Shown here piece after piece: positions 14,547 through 20,046 of a stretch of DNA of 21,372 bases (its first letter is position 1; each line of letters opens with the position of its first letter). The notes under the pieces are model-generated. The model did no database searches and was not told the origin of the DNA. It saw only the letters and a program-made list of their open reading frames with translations. The translations under genes and the position numbers were made by a program. This stretch comes from Campylobacterales bacterium (lineage in GTDB: Bacteria > Campylobacterota > Campylobacteria > Campylobacterales > QNZT01), in NCBI GenBank assembly GCA_015489185.1, contig WGAE01000088.1, positions 1 to 21,372 on the forward strand, in the 5' to 3' direction.

Positions 14547-14598
14547 GGTGCCTTTATGAGACTGCGACGAGAGGCAGGAGTAGTCTCATAAAGGCACC
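14547..14598. repeat. Perfect 17-bp inverted repeat (stem-loop) upstream of moaD
   Basis: GGTGCCTTTATGAGACT (14547-14563), an 18-base loop, and its exact complement AGTCTCATAAAGGCACC (14582-14598). It lies in the 5' leader of moaD on the minus strand, 30 bases before the start. There is no U-run on either side, so it is not a standard terminator. It could be a dispersed palindromic element, a structured leader or a processing site. Confidence 0.75.
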
Positions 14599-14599
14599 T

Positions 14600-14615
14600 T
14601 ATTGACGTGTCAATA
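14600..14615. promoter_or_regulatory. Operator-like palindrome TATTGAC-GT-GTCAATA
   Basis: A 16-base site with perfect 7-base half-sites around a 2-base centre, just upstream of the hairpin and 15 bases past the stop of the BFD gene. The half-site TTGAC resembles those of CRP/FNR-type factors, but the 2-base centre does not match the normal spacing. TATAAT-like sequence (TAATATAATT, minus strand, about 14624-14633) lies next to it and could be a promoter for moaDE-moeA. Confidence 0.4.
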
Positions 14616-14630
14616 CCTGATTCAATTATA

Positions 14631-14852
14631 TTAAATATACCCTTTTTTTACCATCCCCACAACCATCGCCAGCGAAAAACCGTCGTTTTGGTATCCCTCT
14701 ATGTGACACGCTTCGCAACTGTTGCCGCACGCATACTCCACATCTGCAACAATCTCTTCCCAGCTTTGGATGTTGTTCTCCTTGATATACTCGGCGATTT
14801 TTCCCAGTGGCAGATCGTTGCAGTAGCAGATCATCGTATCTTGATCAGGCAT
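14631..14852 (-). CDS. BFD-like [2Fe-2S]-binding protein
   Basis: A 73-aa cytoplasmic protein with the cysteine layout of bacterioferritin-associated ferredoxin domains: C9-Y-C11 and, 34 residues later, C46-E-A-C49, with an extra C42 (ACGNSCEAC). BFD domains bind a [2Fe-2S] cluster and occur as Bfd, in NirB/NasB and as stand-alone electron-transfer or Fe-S carriers. Here no ferritin or nitrite reductase gene is close. The start (AAGGA 8 bases upstream) lies inside the last codons of the SIR2 gene, an 8-bp overlap, so the two are cotranslated. The fold call rests on cysteine spacing and the short conserved helix (LGKIAEYIKENNIQSWEEI). Confidence 0.75.
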   Translation of the reverse strand: MPDQDTMICYCNDLPLGKIAEYIKENNIQSWEEIVADVEYACGNSCEACHIEGYQNDGFSLAMVVGMVKKGYI

Positions 14853-15681
14853 TTTCTGTTCCTTCCAGAAGTTGTTCTATCGCGGCAAGCGCCCCCTCGT
14901 TGATGCCAATCGCCCCCGGCGGAACGTCGTCGTCGCGAGGGTTGATACGGATTAGTGTAGCATCATAGCGCTGTGCAATCTGCTCGGAAAAGATTCGCAC
15001 CGTCGGCACCGCCTTTCCGGCACCAAACTCCAAGACAGCGATGCGTTCATCCTTCTCTTCCCGCTCATCCAGCCATCGTTGCAGCGCCATACTCTGTGCG
15101 TCGGTACGATCGGCGATCCAGTTCCAGTCACCGAACATCAAAATATTGGGACGCATGACGGCACCGCACTCCTGACACTTTGGCAGGGGAGATGTCGCAC
15201 GAAACGTCTCGGGATTTATCGTTATTTCGAGGTCATCTGCCGGCAAAATCGCATGCGAGCAGGGGACGCTGCACTGAAGATGGTGGATCGAACCGTGTAT
15301 TTCGACGATGTACCTGGGATCATAACCCGCTTTTTGAAACTGGCCGTCAACGTTGGAGGTGAAGACGAAGTAGCCGCCTTTTTTGGATTGAGCATATTGC
15401 AGCAGTTTCAAAAAGCCCGCATGTGGTATTGTTTCACGATAGAGATGCAGACGATGCCCGTAAAACGCCCATGCGAGGGTTGGATCCTCCTTGAACCAGC
15501 GGGGATTTGCCATCTCTTCGAAGTGGTATCCCAGTTTTTTGATAACAGGATAAGCCCGCCAGAATCCTTCCGTACCGCGAAAGTCCGGAAGACCGCTATC
15601 CACCCCCATTCCTGCACCGGCAGTGATCAAAAGTGCATCAGCATGTCGGAGTTTTTCTCTTGCCTGATCAATTCTCTTCAT
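14845..15681 (-). CDS. SIR2-family NAD-dependent deacylase-like protein
   Basis: A 278-aa cytoplasmic sirtuin-fold protein. Visible motifs are the NAD loop ITAGAGMGVDSGLPDFRG (19-36), TSNVDGQFQKAG (108-119), the catalytic-histidine block EIHGS (H129), and a zinc knuckle C137-SVP-C141 with C169-QE-C172. It differs from classic sirtuins: the loop has GMGVDSGL rather than GISxxSGI, and the first zinc pair is CX3C. It may act on protein acyl-lysine or another NAD-dependent reaction; the substrate is unknown. I chose ATG 15681, where homology begins. The open frame extends to 15798, but that part overlaps the divergent promoter region and has no ribosome-binding site. TAAAAT on the minus strand at 15705-15710 is a likely -10 box. 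Confidence 0.85.
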   Translation of the reverse strand: MKRIDQAREKLRHADALLITAGAGMGVDSGLPDFRGTEGFWRAYPVIKKLGYHFEEMANPRWFKEDPTLAWAFYGHRLHLYRETIPHAGFLKLLQYAQSKKGGYFVFTSNVDGQFQKAGYDPRYIVEIHGSIHHLQCSVPCSHAILPADDLEITINPETFRATSPLPKCQECGAVMRPNILMFGDWNWIADRTDAQSMALQRWLDEREEKDERIAVLEFGAGKAVPTVRIFSEQIAQRYDATLIRINPRDDDVPPGAIGINEGALAAIEQLLEGTENA

Positions 15682-15741
15682 GAACGCATCCGAACTTTTT
15701 TCAAATTTTATCACATATTCCCAATAAATTGGCGTATTCAT

Positions 15742-15768
15742 TAAAAGTTTTATTTGCATAACCGATAT
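15742..15768 (+). promoter_or_regulatory. Sigma-28 (FliA)-type promoter of the chemotaxis operon
   Basis: TAAA (15742-15745), 17 bases, CGATAT (15763-15768). The general FliA consensus TAAAGTTT-N11-GCCGATAA has the same 17-base distance between TAAA and CGAT, and the Campylobacter sigma-28 -10 element is CGATWT. The initiation site would be about 20-25 bases before the PAS gene start at 15798. This ties the operon to the late flagellar regulon. It is a motif-based call. Confidence 0.65.
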
Positions 15769-15797
15769 TGTTTTCAGTAACTCTGAAAGGATCGGCA

Positions 15798-16196
15798 ATG
15801 TCCCTGAGGGAGCATGAGTATAAACTTGACCGGGAGACGATCATCGTTTCCGAAACGGATGAAAAAGGAAAAATCGTTTATGCAAATGAAGATTTTTGCA
15901 AAATATCTAAATATACCAAAGATGAGCTGATCGGTAAACCGCATAGTATCGTCAGGCATCCGGATATGCCTAAAGCGGTTTTTGAAGAGTTGTGGGCGAC
16001 GATCAAACGTAAAGAGGTTTGGAGAGGTGTGGTGAAAAACCGTACAAAAGACGGCGGATATTATTGGGTGCATTCGACAATATACCCGTCCGAAACGGTT
16101 GACGGAAAGGTGAAATACTTTTCTGTCAGGGTCAAGCCGACCACGGATGAAATTGAACAGGCTGAAGCAATGTATGCCGGATTGCACCAATCATAA
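15798..16196 (+). CDS. Aer/CetB-like PAS-domain redox or energy-taxis sensor
   Basis: A 132-aa soluble protein made of one PAS domain. It has the Aer-type signature SIVRHPDMPKAVFEELWATIK (50-70) and VWRGVVKNRTKDGGYYWV (74-91), which in Aer and Campylobacter CetB belongs to an FAD-binding PAS domain that senses redox state. There is no transmembrane or output domain, so it must signal through a separate receptor, as CetB does through CetA. The next gene, 15 bp downstream, is a receptor without its own sensor domain and is the obvious partner. The ATG at 15798 has AAGGA 6 bases upstream; a longer TTG frame overlaps the promoter. It is the first gene after the sigma-28-type promoter. Confidence 0.88.
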   Translation: MSLREHEYKLDRETIIVSETDEKGKIVYANEDFCKISKYTKDELIGKPHSIVRHPDMPKAVFEELWATIKRKEVWRGVVKNRTKDGGYYWVHSTIYPSETVDGKVKYFSVRVKPTTDEIEQAEAMYAGLHQS

Positions 16197-16211
16197 GCGG
16201 GAGAGGAAAAG

Positions 16212-17519
16212 ATGTTATTTGGAAAAAGAAACCTGAAAGAGCAGACAGAAAAGATTTTGGAGTATCTTGGGGAGATCGAGGGATATATTCGCAGGGACCG
16301 TAACAGTTTCAGCACAAATGAAGAGGTCCGTTTTACTCCGGAGCTGCAAAAAGTGTATGACAAGATTGTGCATATCGGAACGTTACTTCAGGAGAAGAGA
16401 GAGGAAGATCAGGGAGTCAACGGTGAAATGCTACTGGTTCTGGAAAAGATTTCCGACGGCAATCTTCAGGACAGAGTTCAGCAAAAGACATCCGATCCCT
16501 ATATTCAATACGTTGCAACCTCTTTGAACAACCTATCGGATAAGTTGCAAAAAGATTTCAACGATATGATTGCGGTATTAAAAGAGTATGAACGGGGTAT
16601 TTATAAAAAGTCGCTGGACGAATCACGCATGCGTGACGGAGAGATTAAAGAGCTGATCAAAGGTATCAATTCGCTCAAAAATGCGATTACGGCAATGCTG
16701 GGAGAAAATTTCCGTCACGGTATCGAGCTGGAAAGAGCTTCGGAGACATTGATCGATAAGATGTACCATATTCTCGAAGCTTCCGGGGAACAGACGAAAA
16801 TGCTCAAAAACGCTTCCGAAGAGATTGCTCTCATCACGCAAAAAGCGCGACAGAGTACGGAAAATACGACCAAAATGCAGCAATCGAGTTTAAAAGTCAA
16901 AGATTCAGTCGCTGAAGGACTCGAATATACCAGTAAAACCGTTCAGGCAATGGATGAGATCAATGAAGCGACCAATGCGATCAACGAAGCGATTGAGGTA
17001 ATCGATCAGATCGCGTTTCAGACCAATATCCTCTCCCTGAATGCGGCAGTCGAAGCGGCGACGGCGGGAGATGCCGGAAAAGGGTTTGCGGTTGTCGCCA
17101 GTGAAGTGCGTAACCTTGCCGCACGAAGTACCGAAGCGGCGAAGACAATCAAAGACCTGGTTGCCAAAGCTACGGAAAAAGCGGATGAAGGCAAAGAGAT
17201 TTCAGATCATATGATCAACGGATATAAGGAACTCAGTAACAACATCGACGGTACGATTACATTGATCGAAGATACGACCAGATCGGTACAGGAACAGGTC
17301 TCCAGTATCAATACACTCAAAAAGACACTCGATATGTTGAATCAGCGTACGGAGGATTATATTACGATAGCCCATACCGCCAATGAAGTGAGTGTCAACG
17401 TCAGTGAAATTTCCAAAACGATCTCCAAAAACGTCAATTTGACGGAGTTTGAAGGCAAAGAAGAGATTCTTCGTGAACAAAAGGAAAAAATCGAGGCAGA
17501 GGAAGCGGAACATGTATGA
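16212..17519 (+). CDS. Soluble methyl-accepting chemotaxis protein with di-HAMP-like region
   Basis: A 435-aa receptor without signal peptide or membrane helix, so cytoplasmic. Residues about 1-65 are helical. Two HAMP-like units follow, LEKISDGNLQDRV (about 70-117) and LKEYERGIYKKSL...GEIKELIKGINSLKNAI (about 120-162). The methyl-accepting coiled coil follows, with its hairpin tip IDQIAFQTNILSLNAAVEAA...GFAVVASEVRNLA (about 264-303) binding CheA and CheW/CheV. The C-terminus (EEAEHV) lacks a CheR-docking pentapeptide of the NWETF type. It sits between the PAS gene and cheV; GGAGAGG precedes the ATG. The likely role is output of the PAS sensor, a CetAB/Aer-like split system, except that the known CetA has a membrane helix. 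Confidence 0.92.
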   Translation: MLFGKRNLKEQTEKILEYLGEIEGYIRRDRNSFSTNEEVRFTPELQKVYDKIVHIGTLLQEKREEDQGVNGEMLLVLEKISDGNLQDRVQQKTSDPYIQYVATSLNNLSDKLQKDFNDMIAVLKEYERGIYKKSLDESRMRDGEIKELIKGINSLKNAITAMLGENFRHGIELERASETLIDKMYHILEASGEQTKMLKNASEEIALITQKARQSTENTTKMQQSSLKVKDSVAEGLEYTSKTVQAMDEINEATNAINEAIEVIDQIAFQTNILSLNAAVEAATAGDAGKGFAVVASEVRNLAARSTEAAKTIKDLVAKATEKADEGKEISDHMINGYKELSNNIDGTITLIEDTTRSVQEQVSSINTLKKTLDMLNQRTEDYITIAHTANEVSVNVSEISKTISKNVNLTEFEGKEEILREQKEKIEAEEAEHV

Positions 17520-18486
17520 TTTTGATTTAACGGAAGAGAATGAAATTCAGAGCAACGTCGATTATATGACTAAAAGTCACCTGCGCAATGTTATGCAACT
17601 GGCGGTGTTTACCACAAGCAGTGACCGTCTTTATGCGATCAATATTTCGAAAATTCAAAGTTTTCTGATCAAAGAGGAAGTGGAGTTGTTACAACCTCCC
17701 AGCGGAAACGAGTATATCATCGGCTTGATCAATATTCGCGGTGAGATTATTTCGATTGTCAATTTCGATAAATGGATCGGCGATCCGACGTCTGAAGAGG
17801 ATCAGCGTATTATCATCGTTTGTAACTACAACCAGAAAAAGATCGGTATTATGGTCAAGGATATCATCCGTATCGAAGAGAAGCTCAGTGATGAACTTAG
17901 TGTGCCGGCAAGCAGGGATCCGAAAATCTCCTATGTGACACATGTGCGTGTACGTGACGACAGTAACGAACAGAAGATGTGTATTGTTTTCGATGCGGAG
18001 AAGTTACTTTACGATGCCAATATTAGTGACGAAACTTCAAAAACCACGATCTACGACATCGATTCGTTCGATGTTACACCACCGGAAACGTTGGAAGTGC
18101 AGAGCGATAAACTGGTATTGGTAGCAGAAGATAGTCAGATCGTCATCGAAAAACTCAACGAATTTTTTACGAAGATGGGGCTGAATTTTGAAATCTACGA
18201 AAACGGTGAAGATTTGATCAATCGTGTTATGACACTTGATCCTCAGGAGATCGGGTTGATCATTACCGATATTGAAATGCCGGTGAAAAACGGATATCAG
18301 GTAATCAAATATGTCAAAAAAGAGAGTATTTACGGCAATGTACCGGTACTCTCCCTGACAAGTATGACCAATCAGGGTGTCAAGGATAAAGTGATGGAAC
18401 TGGGGGCTCTGGATTTAGTCAATAAATCGGATTTAAAACTGTTGCATAGTTATATCAAAGAGATTTTGGAAGGGGAGTTACGATGA
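17512..18486 (+). CDS. cheV: Chemotaxis coupling protein CheV (CheW domain + receiver domain)
   Basis: CheV links receptors to CheA through its CheW-like domain, and its receiver domain takes phosphate from CheA, aiding adaptation or acting as a phosphate sink. The 324-aa product has the CheW part at about 25-170 (LAVFTTSSDRLYAINISKI, then IIGLINIRGEIISIVNF). The receiver is at about 200-320: acidic pocket E206-D207, phosphoacceptor D253 in ITDIEMPVKNGY, S/T position in LTSMT, and K305. The ATG at 17512 has GAGGAAG upstream; a longer frame from 17449 runs through the end of the receptor gene and is spurious. It overlaps the receptor by 8 bp and the next receptor by 4 bp (ATGA). Confidence 0.95.
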   Translation: MYDFDLTEENEIQSNVDYMTKSHLRNVMQLAVFTTSSDRLYAINISKIQSFLIKEEVELLQPPSGNEYIIGLINIRGEIISIVNFDKWIGDPTSEEDQRIIIVCNYNQKKIGIMVKDIIRIEEKLSDELSVPASRDPKISYVTHVRVRDDSNEQKMCIVFDAEKLLYDANISDETSKTTIYDIDSFDVTPPETLEVQSDKLVLVAEDSQIVIEKLNEFFTKMGLNFEIYENGEDLINRVMTLDPQEIGLIITDIEMPVKNGYQVIKYVKKESIYGNVPVLSLTSMTNQGVKDKVMELGALDLVNKSDLKLLHSYIKEILEGELR

Positions 18487-20045
18487 CGATCAGAAGACAG
18501 AGTACAATTTTGGGTGTTTTTATTTTATTGATGTTTATGGTCTTGCAATTGTTCATTATGCATAAAAAAGGTCTTCTAGAAGAGCAAACTGTCAAACTGG
18601 GAAAGCTGATTGAACAAAAAGAGCAGCTGTATGCAAAAAAAGATGCGCTTACAAAAGAGGTCTATTTACAAAAAACGGCGGCACTGGATAAAGAGATCAA
18701 ACATACAAACGATACACTTCAAAATGTACTTTATGAAAAGAATCCACTCTTTATCATTTTATTTGTCAACGTTTTGATCAATCTCGCGCTCTATCTCTTC
18801 TCTGCACGTATTGTCGGTAACTTGAACCGTGTACGTGAGGGTCTGGAGGCTTTTTTCCTCTTCCTTCAAAGAAAGCGGGAGAATATTAAAATGATTGAAG
18901 TGAAAGGGCGTGATGAATTTCATCAGATCGCTACGGATATTAACGACAATATTGCAAAGATCAGAGCCGACATAGAAAAAGATCGTCAAACCGTTCATGA
19001 AGTCGCGGCTCTTTCCAAAAAAGCGAGTTACGGCGATTTTTCACATCAGATTCAATCTGTTGCCGTGAATCCGGAAATCAATGCCCTGAAAGAGAGCCTG
19101 AATAAACTTTATGCGCATATGCATGAGAACCTCGAAAAGATCGTTGAAACATTGACCGCATATGAATCAGGAGAATATCGCAAGAAGATTGAAATCGAAG
19201 CGACGGGAGAACTCCGGCAGTTAACAGAAGGGGTCAATAGTCTGGGAAAAGCGCTGGCGCAGGCTCATGAAAAGATCGATACATCCCTGAAAGCCAAAAG
19301 TGAACAGTTGAATGCATCCGCGAAAAAATTGCAGGAGAATGTGAAAAACCTGTTTGCATTTATTCAGACCGAGCGCAATAATTCTCAGAAAGTATCGGAT
19401 CAGATTGCAGAGATTATCGAGCGAATCAGAGAGACGGTCGATAATGCGGGAAAGATGCGAGAAAATGCACTGATCACAACGGATAAGGCCAAAGCGGGGG
19501 TAGTATGTGCTGATAAGACCTATTCCGCGATGCAGAAAATCAGTGAATCGACAAGTAAAATTTCAGAAGCGATTGCGGCAATTGATCAGATTGCGTTTCA
19601 GACCAATATTCTTTCCCTTAACGCGGCGGTCGAAGCGGCAACGGCGGGGGATGCCGGAAAAGGATTTGCGGTTGTCGCGCAGGAGGTGCGCAATCTTGCG
19701 GCGAAGAGCTCCGAAGCGGCACATATGATTAAAGAGCTTGTGGAAGCAACACAGGAGAAGACTGAAGAGGGAATGGTCGTTTCTGAAGAGATGAAACAGA
19801 ATTTTTCCGAAGTGAATCAGAAAATCGGCGAGACATTCACGCTGATAGAAACCGTTACAAATGAGGCAAAAACGGAACAGGAGATGGTCACACAAATGCA
19901 ACAACTGATAAAAGAGTTGGAGAACCTCTCTGTCAAAAACAGTGAAGTCGCTAAAACGACCGATACGATTTCAGGCGAAATTTTGCAAATTGCCACAGAA
20001 TTGCAGCGTGAAACGGAAATAAACCGCGAAAAAGTGGAGGTGTAA
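18483..20045 (+). CDS. Membrane methyl-accepting chemotaxis protein with minimal periplasmic loop
   Basis: A 520-aa receptor with two membrane helices (about 8-26 and 88-108). Between them are only about 60 residues that read as a charged coiled coil (LLEEQTVKLGKLIEQKEQLYAKKDALTK), not a Cache or four-helix ligand domain. After TM2 come a HAMP (about 109-165), then units resembling the soluble receptor's (KKASYGDFSHQIQ; LTAYESGEYRKKIEIEATGELRQLTEGVNSLGKAL). The signalling tip IDQIAFQTNILSLNAAVEAA (from residue 367) follows. The tip is identical over 32 residues to that of the soluble receptor. No CheR pentapeptide is at the C-terminus (REKVEV). The absence of a sensor domain suggests it detects internal signals or membrane state, or acts with the PAS protein. 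Confidence 0.92.
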   Translation: MTIRRQSTILGVFILLMFMVLQLFIMHKKGLLEEQTVKLGKLIEQKEQLYAKKDALTKEVYLQKTAALDKEIKHTNDTLQNVLYEKNPLFIILFVNVLINLALYLFSARIVGNLNRVREGLEAFFLFLQRKRENIKMIEVKGRDEFHQIATDINDNIAKIRADIEKDRQTVHEVAALSKKASYGDFSHQIQSVAVNPEINALKESLNKLYAHMHENLEKIVETLTAYESGEYRKKIEIEATGELRQLTEGVNSLGKALAQAHEKIDTSLKAKSEQLNASAKKLQENVKNLFAFIQTERNNSQKVSDQIAEIIERIRETVDNAGKMRENALITTDKAKAGVVCADKTYSAMQKISESTSKISEAIAAIDQIAFQTNILSLNAAVEAATAGDAGKGFAVVAQEVRNLAAKSSEAAHMIKELVEATQEKTEEGMVVSEEMKQNFSEVNQKIGETFTLIETVTNEAKTEQEMVTQMQQLIKELENLSVKNSEVAKTTDTISGEILQIATELQRETEINREKVEV

Positions 20046-20046
20046 G

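Noticed and set aside
15731..15757. Sigma-54 promoter (TGGC...TTGC) before the PAS gene
   Set aside because: The GG to GC distance is 23 bases, not the required 10; the sigma-28 pattern fits exactly.
15682..15798. 39-residue N-terminal extension of the SIR2 protein
   Set aside because: It covers the divergent sigma-28-type promoter and its own probable -10 box, has no ribosome-binding site, and precedes the point where sirtuin similarity begins.
17449..17511. 21-residue basic N-terminal extension of CheV
   Set aside because: It is an out-of-frame reading of the receptor's 3' end; ATG 17512 has GAGGAAG and begins the normal CheV N-terminus.
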